A stretch of 64,000 nucleotides of DNA. It comes from Polyodon spathula. Taxonomy: Eukaryota; Chordata; Actinopteri; Acipenseriformes; Polyodontidae. A program made the translations under genes and the position numbers. Positions 34,883 to 48,907 of the stretch are shown piece after piece. The notes under the pieces were generated by a model. That model was not told where the DNA came from and searched no databases. It saw nothing but the letters and a program-made list of their open reading frames with translations. The stretch lies in assembly GCF_017654505.1 (NCBI RefSeq), contig NC_054542.1, positions 868,001 to 932,000 of the forward strand, written 5' to 3'. Position 1 is the first letter of the stretch. Each line of letters opens with the position of its first letter.

Positions 34883-37800
34883 AATGGGATCTATTTATAA
34901 TAGATATTGTTCAGATATATTAAAAACTGAGTATAAGTTTTGTAAATCAATATTTTTTGCCTCCAAAACAAACTTAGTTAATTTATTTGTGAAGTCTTTA
35001 TCAATGCCTTCATGGTGTAACACAAAAATATGAACCCATTATGAACCAGCTCATTGCTGTGGGTTTTGCTTGTACCCAGATTTGCAATTCAATCTGCAGG
35101 GGGTGCTTGTCCTGTACAGCAAGTCCCCAGCTGGAGCTCATCAATGATACGTGCCCTTAACAAGCTGCAATGTGGTCCAGTGCAGGCAAACTGTCCTGGC
35201 TGAAACAGTCTGCTTTGCAAAATAAAATAACTAAGAATGTAGCTCACTTATGTGTTTTAAAGCAGTGAAGGCAGTGTCACAAACATTCCAGATTTTCAGT
35301 GACTGGTTTAATTCTTCTGAAATAAAATGTAAATGGTTAATAACATGTAAATGATACACTTTTTTTAAAATCTAAAAGTGACTTCTAATATTTAGTATGC
35401 ATACTTCTAATGGTTCAAGACAGTCTTCTTGTGCTCACTGTGATTACCACCAGAATCTCTTCTAACTTAAGTGACAGAGTCAGTCATACATTGTGACTTA
35501 AGTAATATGTAACTATATGTTGTCTATTTTGCATTTAAAAAGTGAGGGAGAAATTGCCCCTGATTTTGTTGATGAAAATGGTCAAATCAACATTTCCACC
35601 AAGTAATACGAGTCACTTTCCTTATTCCCTTTCATCAATCAACAATTACACACATTTACACCAGCAATGTTGGGTCCTTTTTTCAATAGCTAGGGCCTAA
35701 TTGTTGCAGCATGTTTTTAAGAAGTGAATGTTGTTTCCCAGTCTGACAAATGCTTCAAGCTTTTGTAAAGTAAAACTTAACAATGCGTGGAACAAAGAAA
35801 CCAAACATGTTTATCTTTCTTGTGGAAGTATTTCAGAAAAGCGTACAATGCAAGGGCACTTGGGTTGCAGACTTTTTCTGTTGTGTTTCAGTCCACACTG
35901 GGCACAGATGTATGCCTGGGTATAAACTGTGGTATTTTACTGTGACCATCAGTAAAAACAAGATTAAAAGTTTGTTGTTTGTTTTAATTTAATTTCAACT
36001 CATTGTTCTTTCAAAACTATGTACATGTGGTTTTCAAAGCTTTTTCAAATTATAAAATTATAAGCAAATACATCAGGTTTTTACATTTATGTTTGTGTGC
36101 TTACTATTACTATCTGTACATTTTTCTTAAATATTACTTTAGAAATACAGTTTAATTATCAGAGCTGCACAATAATCACAGGGTATTAGTGTCTAGGAGA
36201 GAAATGTTAAAATTGTACCTGTACCTGTTAGTCTTTATAAAATATTGTGGCATGCATGTGTTGGAGAATATACCTATAGTACCAATAGTTGATCTGTATC
36301 ATGTACACAGTTTATTTTTCAAAGCAAGATGTCCAGACATCTGGAACCAGTACTGGGGGTTCTTAGAAACTACACGGTATGCTTACAGGAAACCAAATAA
36401 CTGACGGGTCAAAATATTATTGAAGTCACAGTTGATAATAATGTAAACAATTCCTTTACAGTTTTGTTTTGAAGTTTGTCTTACTATTTGAAGACAACGT
36501 TTCTGTGTCTGATGACCTTCACAATCACAGACAAAATAAAATACAAAACAAGCTCAATAAAATAGCTGTGTGTTCTGTGCATGCATGTGTCACAACAGAG
36601 CAGTGCAAAGTCCATGAATACACTCATTGACTCTCTGAGTTCTGCAAGGGGACTTTTATCTCTTTAAAGTGCAAGGACACAGCAACAAAAAAACAGTGCA
36701 GTTATTGGGTTTAGACGGAAGCAGCGATGGCAGTAATAATCCTGGTAATTCAAGTATATGGTCTGGATTGGAGAAATGTGGTACTATGAATAGTAATGGA
36801 TGCCAAAGGCTGGGTGACTAGACAAGATGAGGTCAAAGAGTCCATTGCAAAGTTCAAAAAGTCACTATTCAGACAAGTATGAGAAATCAAGAGTTATCAT
36901 AGACGTTCTACACTGAAGTTAAAAAAAAATATATTTACTTTGAGAGTGTATAGCACATTTGTAAATTTAGCAGCTCAATAGCTGATCATTAGCCAATAGC
37001 AAAGTTCCATCACTATGTTAAAGATACTAGCCCTGCTACTGTTACAAATACAACACTTAGCTTTTAGAGCAGCAGTCAGACTTTTTGGAGATTAGACATT
37101 TTAGAAACAGAACAAGGTCAAAATGAGCCTTAGCCTTTCAGTTGATCTCTACTTTCCTATTTTGGTCCTTGCTCCCTAGCGCTCTGTAAGTGCACTGTAC
37201 AGTACTTCTCTCTTGCACCTGTTATTACTTTGCTGCAAACCAGAATACATGAGTCTAGACTGCATGAAACAGTTATTTCTGGATTGACAGCCAAGTACAG
37301 TATAATCAGATTTAAAAGCTAATTGAACGTCTATGTATGTCATACTATGAAATTGAATGATACTTCCAGTCATCATAATTAGATTTTTTACAGCATTGTA
37401 TTATTACTTTTCAGTATAAATGATATTCCAGTAATAGTGACAAAGATGAGGGATATATCCAGTACAAAGGGAGACAAAAAACTGAGAAACAGAAAGGAAA
37501 TGTTACACTAAGAAATGTGTATGAAATACTGGGGAAGATGATACTGAGTCTGATGATAGAGAGTCTAAGGTATGAGCACTACACCCAGCAAGCAGACTAG
37601 AACTGGAAAGGCAGAGCAAAGTTTGGAAAGAATATTCAAATTAACGAGGGCACTGGTGAGAACATATTTTGTCCTGAGAATAGCCAGCTGTGGCCAGTGA
37701 ACACAATATTAAATAGCCCAACAGAAGTCTAAACACCAGATGAATATCATAATGCATGCCTTTCAGTAGTAATTGTATTATACTGCAGTAGATTTCAACA

Positions 37801-39321
37801 CTGTTTAGATTAGGTCTAACCTGTGTTTTATGTAGTAATAATACTATAGCATTATGTAATTATAATGGTATTGTTAAATCTCTCAGACAAACATAATGCT
37901 GGCTTTTCTCAGATAAAGTATTAATAGTATAATAATAATAAAACAAAAGTAGCCTGCTGATTACATTTGTCTAACACTGGTTCTGTAAAAATGGGCAATA
38001 ATAACATTAGGGCAGCCATTGTTTGATAACACAACGGTATGAACTAAATACACACTGCTAATTCATTGTGGTATCACGGTACCATATCAGCTACCAGGGC
38101 CACTGTGATACGTGGCTAAACATTTTGTCTCTGTGGTTTTTTGTATCTTCAGAAGGCCCTGAAACATGTGGCAATTTTAAGCCTATAGTTGAGATCAAAA
38201 TGTTCACGTTCACGTTCACGTTTTGGGGGGGGACTGGGGGGACGGACGACACGACTTAAGTTGCCTAAAAGTTTCCTCATGTTTAGGCCTTTGTAAAAGC
38301 CTTTTTAGTTGTTTTGTTTTTTTTACCTCTGTTACCTGCATCTCTACAAGAGGAACATACTAAAATTATACAACATTTTTTCAAAAAAAGAGCATCCAGC
38401 TTACCTAATAACCAGAAAAGCAAAGTCCAGATGTAGTAATTATAATTATTTCTGCTGTGTGAACTTTATGTACTATGGCTGTTGAGCAATATTCCTGAAC
38501 TGGGGTAATCCTAGAACTGGGTGCCGAGGGACTGCCAGGACTTGGAGAGTACCGTGAGTAATTATGTAATCACGCAGATTCCCCGAAATGGGAGAACCTT
38601 TCTTTTGAAACAATACATACAGTACAGAAGGTTAAAGTGTTTAGCTCTCAATGTGCTTCTTTGCTTGTCTCCAAGGTGCATGTTGGCAGCGTGTTGGATA
38701 TCTGGGTTAATACTATAGTCTAACCCAACAATTAAGTGTCCTACTTAAGCGTTTAACTACATTTTCTTTGCAACCTGTAACACGGCCCTTCAGAAATGGG
38801 ACATTCAAATCATTATAACACACAGGCACTACAAACTGCACCCTGCGTGTCTGAAGCCACCCAATGATTTAAGCCACCTACCCATAACTTCAAAAACATT
38901 CAGTGTTCAATTTGAAGGTCCCACTTATAAGAAGTCAAATAGACTCTTGTATCAGTAAGACGCTAGTAAAATTGGTTTTGGTTTAGAATATACCCATATG
39001 ATACCACTTTCTGTCCTAACTCCCTTTTCAACACCAATAAAATACAGATAGTGTTGTGATATATCTGTCCACATTTATATCAATACATTTATGTCGGTTA
39101 TAGTGGAAGTGACTTTACTCGGGTGTTGGCCACATTTCCAAGGCGACCCCTGTCACCTTCTTTTACAAATGGCTGCCTACATAAGCGATATGACATGTTG
39201 TGCCTTGATGTCTGTGTGTATGTGTGTTTCTGGTTCTTCCTAATCAACAAGCAATGTGCGGAACACGAGAGGATGAGATAAAAGTACATTGTGAAAGATT
39301 ATTTCTGGTAATAATAATTGT
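34883..39321. other. No recognisable feature
   Basis: A/T-rich intergenic DNA. Open frames (35728-35992, 36189-36404, 37176-37376, 38068-38259, 38521-38718) show no domain or splice support. A short (GTTCAC)n run and G-run lie at 38202-38240. Confidence 0.5.
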
Positions 39322-39520
39322 GTGTAGTGCTCATGCCTCACTCTCAGTGAGGTGCTGATATCTCAGACTCAGTGTAGTGCTCATGACTCACTCTTAGTGT
39401 AGTACTCATACCTCAGAGTCTTAGTGTGGTGCTCATGCCTCACTCTCAGTGTAGTGCTGTTGTCTCAGACTCTCAGTGTAGTGATCATGCCTCAGACTCT
39501 CTGTAGTGCTCATACCTCAC
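39322..39520 (+). repeat. Minisatellite with a roughly 27-30-base unit
   Basis: Seven or so variants of GTGTAGTGCTCATGCCTCAC plus TCTCA, with units drifting between the forms CTCACTCTCAGTG and CTCAGACTCTCAGTG. Confidence 0.85.
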
Positions 39521-41688
39521 CGCTCTTGTCTGAATTTCATATCGATACAGTTATACCGGTACGACACCGATAACAACTCCAGTTTGAACAGATGCTGCAA
39601 TTCTGCTCCGCAACGATGCTGGTATAAACATGCAAGTGAGATCAGGGCTTTAGTTGCATCTCATCTAAATATGTTTCAACCAGTGACACCTAAAATATCA
39701 AAGAATTAGCAACTGACATAAAACCTAAATCTTACCTGTAAAGATTGATTTGAACTGGGAACCCTGTCAAAATACATGCTGGTTAATATGGTACGATTGG
39801 TGTACCTACACCCTCTATTGACAATAAATTGAAAGCTCATGCACAGTCGTGCTTCAGTCAAAAATACCCTGAAATCAAATATTCTGTTATGGGCATTTAT
39901 TTTAATGATCTAAACAGTATCTATACTAAATCATCTCCCCTCACCAGTGTAACAAAGTTTTTTTTTTTTTTTTTTTACATAAAAACATGCTGCTAAATAA
40001 TTTATAGATACAAAATGAGATTTCTGAAGACATATTTTGGAGCAACCCCTTAGTTGATTAACAACCCAGAAAAGGGTCATAGAATTGTAAAAACAACCAA
40101 GGGTGTTAAAAAATGTAAGCCCACAAGAGGCAGCAATAGTAAGAATGTCTGGAAGACTAATACTATCATCCTTTAACTCCTTGCTGAGCTCAAACTTTTC
40201 AAACAGAAGTTACTAAGATGTTACAAAATAAGTATAATAATTATGGTATTCAAGTATAAATGCCATAAACGATAAGTGGGCGAGAAAATGATTTATATTA
40301 ATTCAACTTTAATCCCACAGGTGTTTACACCCAGGAGTGAAGTATTTACCTGCGTATAACACTTGACCATTACAATGAAAAGAGATCTGCAGAAGGTATA
40401 GGAATTTTAGGGCAGCAGTTTAATTAAAGTGGTGCAGTCAAGCTTTAAATGTCATGCCTATTATATTTATTAGAGTTCAAATTCTTTTTTTTTTTTTCTT
40501 TTAGACCTGTAAACATTATTAAAATGACTGGTTCTCTTTCTCGTGTGCTGTGCTGTTTTGGGTCTCTTTTTAAGTTCGTTCAGGTTATGCAAATATTTAG
40601 AAAATAAAATGCCACATCCTTGTACCTTTGCAGTGGGTCACATGGTGTGATTGCAGTTAAAATGTTGAAGTTAGTTTGAACTGCAGCACAGTGATGAGGT
40701 TCCAATAAGCAGTAATAACTTTTTTTTTTATTGCATTGTATTTTAAATATCTGCACACACCAAATAAAGTACGCAAAGAGACGAAAAGATATTCAACAGA
40801 TGAAAAGGGAGACAGTGATAAACACTTACGGTGCTACGAGAATAGAGCGTGAATTTAAAAACCTTGGTTAGAACTTTTGAACAACTTCTTGTTCAAAAGT
40901 TTCATTTCATAATAGTTTTTTTTAGAAGACAAGGATGGCAACTAGCCAATATTACCCCACTGCCTTTAGCCCTGAAAATAAATGTTGTTACAAAACTCAA
41001 TAATACGTAATGTAATGGAAAAATGTATGGATGCAACAATATAATTTTATAGCCAATAAACAACGCTGCCAAGCTTTTCTATTCCATGCCTATAATGTTC
41101 CACTAAAGAATTTCACAGCAGACATAAAACTAGTAAAGCAGCACCACAAAGAATTATTGAACCCAAAACTATACTTAAATAAGTTATAACTGGGTTACAA
41201 TCAGTTAAGTATCATTTTTTCATTCATCAGCATTCTTTGTTAAGATAATAATTAAAGAAAAGTTATGCCTCCCTGTTTGTGATATTTGCAATCATTCTGA
41301 GTGATTACTACACAAATACTGTGTTTTTTTTATTTTTTGAGAAGCCTGTGAAAGGTGCTTTGACTGAGTTCAAGAGCTGTTCTTTTGTGTACTACTTACC
41401 TGCTACAGACTTATATCATGTAGGGTAGATCAATGAAAGCATCTTTATATTAGAAAGCTTCATACTATTGCCAGCAACAGTAAAATAAACTTGATCCAAA
41501 GTAGCTTAGATGACACTGACTGTTCTATAAAAACATGGAAGAGAAGCCCCTTAACATGGGCCAGACTTAACATACAGTAACTTAACATAGACCTGTCAAA
41601 ATGAAGAAAGAAATGCATTCATAGTAAAGCCATTGTGATAAGAACCACTCTGAATGACTGCAAACATCAGTAAAATAAATAAATAAGA
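39521..41688. other. No recognisable feature
   Basis: A/T-rich intergenic DNA with homopolymers (T17 near 39959). Under the tandem-duplication reading, this stretch should be matched by sequence immediately left of the window. Confidence 0.5.
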
Positions 41689-42271
41689 ACATGTCATTTC
41701 AAGCTACGTAATCTTTAAAAATGATGGATTGCTAAAAAAAAAAAAAAACATTTTAAAAAGTAGAGAACACATAGGTACCTCTTATTGACTGTAAAAGTGG
41801 TGGGGGTCAAGGTTGCCCCAATGGTTTCTTGAAACTTGGCTTGTGTGTTTGATCTCTCCACTTTAAATGCCTTTGTTTTTGTTTCGTACAGTATTAGATG
41901 GCAATGTTTATATCTGATAGTGAAAAAGAAATAAATACATATCAAGGCAGATAAATAAATAAATGTATATGTGTTGATTTATGTATTCATGTATTTATTT
42001 ATTTTTTTGTTTTACCAAACCACAAATAGCATTACTCTCATCAACCAGTATCGAGAGGAATCGTACTTCTTTGCACCAATAAGGACCACAATGAGCGTTA
42101 CACTGACAGGAGACCATATTTTTTCAGGGATCAAGATCAGAATCTCAACGAATTTTCTCAACTAGTTGTGTAGCACTGACAGTATATATAATAATAATAC
42201 AACATGCTTTCAAACTGAAGGTTATAGTTGTAAATCCCATGCATGGCAGACCTTTTTTATAGTATATAAAA

Positions 42272-42333
<62 letters not shown>

Positions 42334-45300
42334 CATATATATATATATATTTTTGCAGGCAAATGTTCCATTTAAAACATAACTCATTTAATATAAACGA
42401 TATAGGCGTCACAATAAGTGCGTTCCGCAGTAAATTTCCATGTTGACACTAAATTGTCATTAAACTCGAATGTCCTGTAATATACATATGCGTAGATAAA
42501 AGTGCTGTGGTCTGCAAAAAAATGTTTCTACATTTCACCTAAGAGTGTTGGGAACTACAAATTAAAAGTGAAATGGTGTTTTGGCTGATTTACTTTTACT
42601 GTGCCAATACCCTCAAAACATTTAAACTATCCTTCCTGAGAAAGTCTTTGACAGTTCTCACTGATAACTTGGCCCCTCAATCACTATAATAGCAGGCATA
42701 TAACCTGTTGAAAATATTTAAATGTGAACTCAAATTTATTTTGTGCAGTGCATTTTTTACAGGGTTTTTTTTGTAGAGATGTACTCAGTTGACCTATTTT
42801 AAAACATTTTTCTGATGTGGTTGTGCGTGCCACTAGGTCATAGAAATATAGAAGGGCTCTTGGGGTTTGGACTGAGGGTTTTCTATTTGCTCTGACAAAC
42901 AACAACATTAAAGATACTTCAATGTACTTCTGTACACTAAAGATGTAATGACTTCTACCTAACCTGCTCTCAATGGCCTGTACAGCTGCATTTCCTTTGA
43001 TCAAAGTTCCCATGCTCAGGTGCTGAGAGGCGTTTTTGTTGGGCATTAAATTAAAATTCCATCTCTGAGGAAGTACACACCTGTTTTGAAATATAAAACT
43101 ACTGGCGAAGGGAAATAATTGGTGTATTTTAAAGTGTTCATAAGCACATTTCTGGCACATCAGTTTTCAAGTTCTGATCATAATCCAGTGAAGGAGGGTC
43201 TAAAGTGACTTTAGTAGTTGCAAGCATAGAAGTTTGTTCTTCGCATTTTAGGAAATAAGGACAGAATGTGATGACATCACACACAACTAGTTACCATGTG
43301 CCAGACAAATGACAAACAAATCAGTTTAAACTTGTTCTGATATAAAAACGAAGCAGTGTTTGTTTCTTGTTCATGACTGGCAGACAATATTTGTAATTCT
43401 TAAGTGTTATAAATAGCATTTATTTGCATTGAGAGGTAACAGAAAACAAGCATCTACACATTTTTTCTTTAGTCCATTAACAAATGCACTTTAGTAAGCA
43501 AGAACAGAAACGAATGTGAAATCGTGTTACAATTAACAATGAAAAACTTGTTAAAAGGTCTGTCTCCTAAAAACGAGTCCTTCATTTTACAAAGATGTAG
43601 TCTTTAGTGGATTAATCACAACACTTCTTCAGTATGTACCAGAGCCGCATTGAGATTGTGCCACATCAGGCTGGAACTACAGGCACAGAAACATCTAGGA
43701 GAATCTGCCCTTTTCTACTGCAGCTGCTCTGAGTTTGTCCGCTTTGCCTGGGACGCCTGAGACTTCAAGTACTACCATAGGTTATTTTAATAACATTACC
43801 AGCTGGGTGGACACTGGGGACGTCAGATAATCACTGTTGATTTGAGTCTTCTTGTGTGTCTGCGAGACCAATATCAGGCAGGAACTCAAATCCTGAACCA
43901 ATTGGTTATCCTCCACTGATTACGACAGTATTCTATTAGGTATTCAATATGCACCACTTGGATTTGGCTTTTACTATGAAGTCATTGATCTTGACAATAA
44001 GAGTTAATCTTTAAAAGGATCTCCAAATATATTGCTTGAAAAACATACCGAGAATTACTCAGAGAAACTGGTATTTCAGTTTTGTCACTAGGATACATTA
44101 TTCCATTGTCGTTTCCAATTCGTATGTCCTCTGGCAAACCTGTTTGCTTCATTAGATATTGCTGGATTCCAGAGCGTTTCTCTTCTCTATTTTTACGTTT
44201 CACAGCCACTTTCTTAGTGTACAGCCTGACACATTGAACCCATGTCTTTCACTCACTTCTACATTCACTTTTGGAAGTTTTGAGTTATTATGGATAGGTC
44301 CAAATTTGGTACTGGCCCTTGGACTCCTGATTCCTCTTCAAGAGCAAGTAGTGTCAAATTATATTTTCTTCATTTGTTAACTGAACCTTTACCTATTTAT
44401 ACTGTTTAAAATCATTCTGGGAGTTCTTCTTGCAATTACCCAGATACTGAAAGTTTGTGCCAATGTCATTGTTTACAACATCAGGAGCTGCTCTTCAGTT
44501 CGATTTGCAAACCGTAGACATATCTACTTCAGCCTCCGTCTCAATCTCCTGTCTGTCACAGCAGTGAATGCATGCACACACAGCAGACTGCTACTTTGTC
44601 ACAAGCATTAATACCCTGTATCTTTCTAAATAAGGGATTTATGGGAGCTCCCTAATAAAAGCTGAATCTCAAAACAACAATTGTGTGAATACAGAAATTG
44701 TTACAGGTGTGTTTAATGGTATTTAAAACAGGATTCATTTATCCGCCTTTTTACATATCCGCCCTTACTCTGTCCCACCGCAGTCGGATATGCGATGGAT
44801 TACTGTAGCCAAATTGAAGTAATGCATAAAAATAAAAAAAGAACAATTGCGGTGCTATTTGACAATGCTTTGATAAGTTACTCCTTTTATTAACAGCATG
44901 CTCTATACAAATGCAGTATGCACAAATCAATAAAGAAGCTGATCACATGTGCTGCAGAAGGCATGCAGTCATGCATGAATGAATACTCACAACCCCCTGG
45001 TGGGCGAGTAATACGAGGGTTTGAATGCATGCTTTACACAAGTGAGCAACATTGTTACAAAGAGACATGGAGTGAATACGGGTATTTAAATTCACATTAA
45101 TTAACAGGGCTGAATTCAAAATCAATTACTTCAGAACTCAGAGGAAGTGCATAAGATATCAGGTGTTATTCCTGTGGGATTCAGCCAGAATTCATTATGA
45201 AATTGCTGCCATTATTTGAAAGCGTTACAGATTTTTTTTTTTTTCTAAATGTGGGCAGTCTAATAGACCATGCATTTCTTACAATAATAAATATAAAATC

Positions 45301-45714
45301 TTCTGAAATGTAAAAACATTTTTACATGAATGACACAACCACAAATGTTCTAGCTTTCAAGTCAACTCCATTTAGTAATTTGAAATATAATCTTTCAACT
45401 TTAAGGCAAGATTGTTAAACTAAGAAAAAGGAGGTTGCTTTGAAGAGAGTATATTAAAAAATACAGAGTAGTGCATTAAACTGAACAGCAACTGAAATTA
45501 TCACTGGCATATGTGAGGGTTCTATAAATAGCACTGAACAGTGCTGAATATCTTCTTTTTTTTAAAATTGCTCCTTAAATATAGCTGGTGATTCAAGGCT
45601 GGCAGGCATTTTATCCAATATTAGATACTGGCGTGACTGTTGGTCCAGCCAAAAATGAAAGCTTCATTGTCTGAGCAAAACACACACAAAGACCCTGACT
45701 GGGCCTTTTACCAA
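41689..45714 (+). repeat. Right copy of the long direct duplication (partner 1-4049)
   Basis: Same orientation as 1-4049 with scattered substitutions. The coordinate offset is 41688 at the start, 41687 by 997, 41663 by 2319 (after the 24-base deletion) and 41665 at the end. The right edge is sharp: both copies share up to CTTTTACCAA, then diverge completely. The left edge cannot be fixed because copy 1 leaves the window. It lies directly 3' of COG6. Confidence 0.95.
42277..42351. repeat. (TA)n microsatellite in the right duplication copy
   Basis: TA run with one TTGCA interruption; counterpart of 601-653. Confidence 0.9.
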
Positions 45715-45799
45715 CCGTCTCCAAATGTAACTTAATTATCACATAAAAGGAAATACATATATAATATTGCTTAGAAAACTGGAGAAAAGCAGCCGATGC

Positions 45800-46103
45800 G
45801 TTTCAGAACATATTTTCTTTATTTATTTTTGTGGAATTTAGTTCATTAATTTATTGTGTCGTTAGTGATACCAAACTGTATGCAAGTATAAAGCAAGAGA
45901 TATTTAGTTGAAAAATGATTTCCCCCCCAAACAACTTTGAAAAACGAAGCCCATAACCAAAATGTAATTGAATAATTTACTCTCTTGTTTTTCATAAAAG
46001 GAGGGTACAGATGTTTCTGACAGATACACAGGAAAAAGTATGTAAAGCACATCATTTACACATATTTTATCTCAAAGTGCATCCCCAGTCCAGGAGGTGT
46101 GGT
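45800..46103 (-). other. COG6: COG6 3' untranslated region with poly(A) signals
   Basis: Downstream of the stop codon on the minus strand, AATAAA occurs at 45855-45850, 45827-45822 and 45823-45818, giving a short 3'UTR of about 250-300 bases. The exact cleavage site is not visible. The edge of the duplication (45714) lies only about 100 bases further on. Confidence 0.6.
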
Positions 46104-46251
46104 CTAAGAAAGCAGAGAGTGCACTTGCTGGGAAGACCTGTGAAGAATGGCTCCTGGTTCCTTGTACTGGTTGACTGGGTTCATCACAGCAGTGTAGATT
46201 TCAGTGTAGGCTCTACAAACCAGCTCTGTGGACTTCTTAAATATCTGCTCT
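46104..46251 (-). CDS. COG6: COG6 last coding exon
   Basis: This exon encodes the C-terminal 49 residues of COG6 and the TAG stop at 46106-46104. It follows an ATTTTTCAG acceptor in phase 2: its first base completes the lysine codon begun in the previous exon. The protein reads [20 protein letters not shown] at its start and ends QQVHSLLS. This matches the well-conserved C-terminus of vertebrate COG6, including the STELVCRAY and AVMNP segments. COG6 is a subunit of lobe B of the conserved oligomeric Golgi tethering complex, which acts at Golgi membranes in retrograde vesicle tethering and so supports correct glycosylation. No frame break is seen. Confidence 0.95.
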
Positions 46252-47563
46252 CTGAAAAATAAATAAAAATGACACGTCTAAAATCATATTGAATTAGATT
46301 TTTCAACCTAGCAAATTAAAGTGTATTTTCTATAATAACATAAGTTGGAACTGGCCATCAATGCTATCGATTTACTCTTCTTTAATCTTTCTCTGTATGC
46401 CATAAATACAGAGAAATGTAACTCTCATTAAAGTGCTGAATTACACCTTTTAATAGCAACATTATCATTTGTTTTACTAGCCTATTACCACAGGTAAAAC
46501 TGGCTCAACGTAGGAGGACAATGTTGAGTCACGGTTTAGAATAGAGCCAGCACTTAAAATGTTTTTCCATTGATGTTCATTTGATCATCCTATTCTCCAC
46601 CAGGTAAAACCAGAGTTTTATAACTGGGTAATCATCACTGATTGCATCAACCAGCCATTGTCTGGTACTATAAAATGCTACATGGTCATGAAATGTATAA
46701 AACACGTTCCAGCTATCTAGGCCACTGAACTCTCAAAACATTCTACAGTAAAATGTTAATTACAGAACTAAAATACTACTGAAACCTTGGAAGAAAAGAA
46801 AGTTTACACCACAGGAGCCACAACAATAGTTCAGTCAGACATTTCCCACATCAGTTCTGTTTCATGGCTTCTTGCAGTTCTTTAATAATACTTTTATAAG
46901 AAGCAGAAGGCTACATTGAAATTACAGTTGTGGTGACCCAGGCAGATTCTGTCTGCGTTCACACGACTGTTGTGCAATTTCACTTGTGCCAGTTGGTAAA
47001 GCCATCTTTAATAAAACTAGACAGAGATTTTCTGTTACAGCGCAGTAAATTGCTGCATAAAATGTGTGGTGCACATGAGGCCATTTCAAGAAATTCTTTT
47101 ATTGAAGAATGCAGTAAAAGTATGACATTTACGACCTTTATGATGTATTTATTTCATTTTTAATTTAAATATCATCTTGTGCTTAATATTTGAACACCTG
47201 TTTTAATGCCAATATTATTATTATTATTATTATTATTAGTATTATTTTGCTGAATTAGTTTGGTTTAGTGGAGATAGTGTTTCCATCACATTCCAAAAGG
47301 TTGGCAGTATTCACAATAGTGCTGTTTCATTTTGTGTACGTAGTGTGATCACAAACACACAGGTCAGGAAAGTTTTATGCAAAAACAGAAATCTAGCATG
47401 TTGCTCACACACTGACAGAGATGTGTAGGTTTACAGTAAATTTTTTATATCCTGAGGTCACATTGCCTTAATTCCATATAAACATATTCAAGAACCCATC
47501 ATTAAAACAAACAAACAAATAAATAAATAAATAAATACAGCCCACATTATTTTTGTTACTTAC
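46252..47563. other. COG6 last intron
   Basis: 1312 bases, GT-AG. It contains an (ATT)n run at 47212-47238 and nothing else I recognise. The plus-strand open frame 46930-47163 has no domain. Confidence 0.8.
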
Positions 47564-47643
47564 TTAAGTGTCGCACTTAGGAGGAAATTCAACTGTGCCA
47601 TCACCAAAGAATCTGGAGAGGACAGGTAACGATCGAACTGAAC
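47564..47643 (-). CDS. COG6: COG6 penultimate exon
   Basis: 80 bases encoding 26 residues plus two bases of a lysine codon (VQFDRYLSSPDSLVMAQLNF then LLSATL). The acceptor is CCTCAG and the donor GTAAGT at 47563-47558. The residues match vertebrate COG6 (VQFDRYL..PD.L...QLNFLLSAT). Its phase-2 end is completed exactly by the next exon at 46251. Confidence 0.95.
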
Positions 47644-47769
47644 CTGAGGTTAAGAACAAATGTTTTATTTTGAGACCATGAATATTAAGGAAAAGCGTAT
47701 TAGTGATCACTCACTAATATTCTTTTAAGAGTTGTAATCATTAAAAGAACATATAGATAAAATATATGT

Positions 47770-47771
<2 letters not shown>

Positions 47772-47844
<73 letters not shown>
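47772..47844. repeat. (AAT)n microsatellite
   Basis: About 73 bases of AAT units with one TAAATAA interruption, ending where the DIRS left inverted repeat begins. A second run, (ATT)n, lies inside the element at 48105-48152. Confidence 0.9.
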
Positions 47845-47845
<1 letters not shown>

Positions 47846-48034
47846 TTTCCTTTCATGTAAGGAATATTAACCATTACAAATAGGTGTTTCCCTTTAAGAC
47901 ACCCGAACTGAAAACTCTATACCAAAGACTCTCGCTAGAGCAGGTTGGTGCTGCTGCGGCTCTGCCTTGCAACCATAAAATAGCAGCGCGCCCTTCCAGC
48001 AATGCCATTTTATTTTTCAGCCGTGCTGATTACT
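47845..48034 (+). repeat. DIRS left inverted terminal repeat
   Basis: It matches the reverse complement of 51886-52074 at about 90-95% by eye. The best part runs from TAACCATTACAAAT through AACTGAAAACTCTATACCAA to GCTGATTACT. Confidence 0.9.
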
Positions 48035-48119
48035 CCAGATACAGTTAAGTGTATCTTTCTTCTCTATATACCTATTAGCACTTTAACTTGTTTTTAGTGC
48101 TATATATTATTATTATTAC

Positions 48120-48154
<35 letters not shown>

Positions 48155-48907
48155 TACAGAATTGCTGAAGCATAAAATTCTTTTCAGCTATATTCTGTTG
48201 TTAGGTTAGTCCCACCGCGGCCTTGTGTGCCGTGGGAAGCCTGCTGCTCGATTAGCCGTTCCTTCCCAGGATCGTAGTACGTTAGACTAACTCGGTCCTT
48301 CGGAGTACATAACAATTTTTTTTTTCTTAATATGTATTGTGCATTCTACACATTAGATAAATATAAGAATATTCTGAGGAGCGCGTGGTTTCGTTTTTGT
48401 TCCATCAGTGCATTTTTATTGCTTTTCTGTGTTTTTCTTACAGAGGTAAGTAGAAAAAATAAATAAATAAATAAATAATAATTCCGAGCAGCTTGTAGGC
48501 GTTCCTACTAGCAGCTCGATGATGTTTTAGTACTGCTTCTGCAGTGCTATTACAAAGGTTTTTTGAAGCAGGCTTTTTCTATTTTTGTGAGTGAATTTAG
48601 AAATATCCAGTGGCTGACTCTCAGGTGGGAATCCCTACTAGCGTGCCACTTTATCACCCCCAATCTCACTTGCGAATTCGAAGTTACTGTTTCAGTACCG
48701 AACGTCGGTACCAAGTGCATTGAGTCGTGCCAAGCGTCGGCAACGATTACAAGTGTCGACGGTGAGCGCATCGTATCAGTACGGAGCGTCGATGCCGAGC
48801 ACAAAATATCAGCACAGTGTTGAGCGTGGACGGAGAATGTCAGTGTTGAGTGTCGGCACAGAGTGCACCTTATAGTGTATTGCACACTATTGCACAGTAT
48901 TGTTAAC

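Noticed and set aside
48180..48300. Local GC-rich stretch suggesting a promoter
   Set aside because: It is part of the DIRS 5' region between the left inverted repeat and gag, so it is not evidence of a host promoter.
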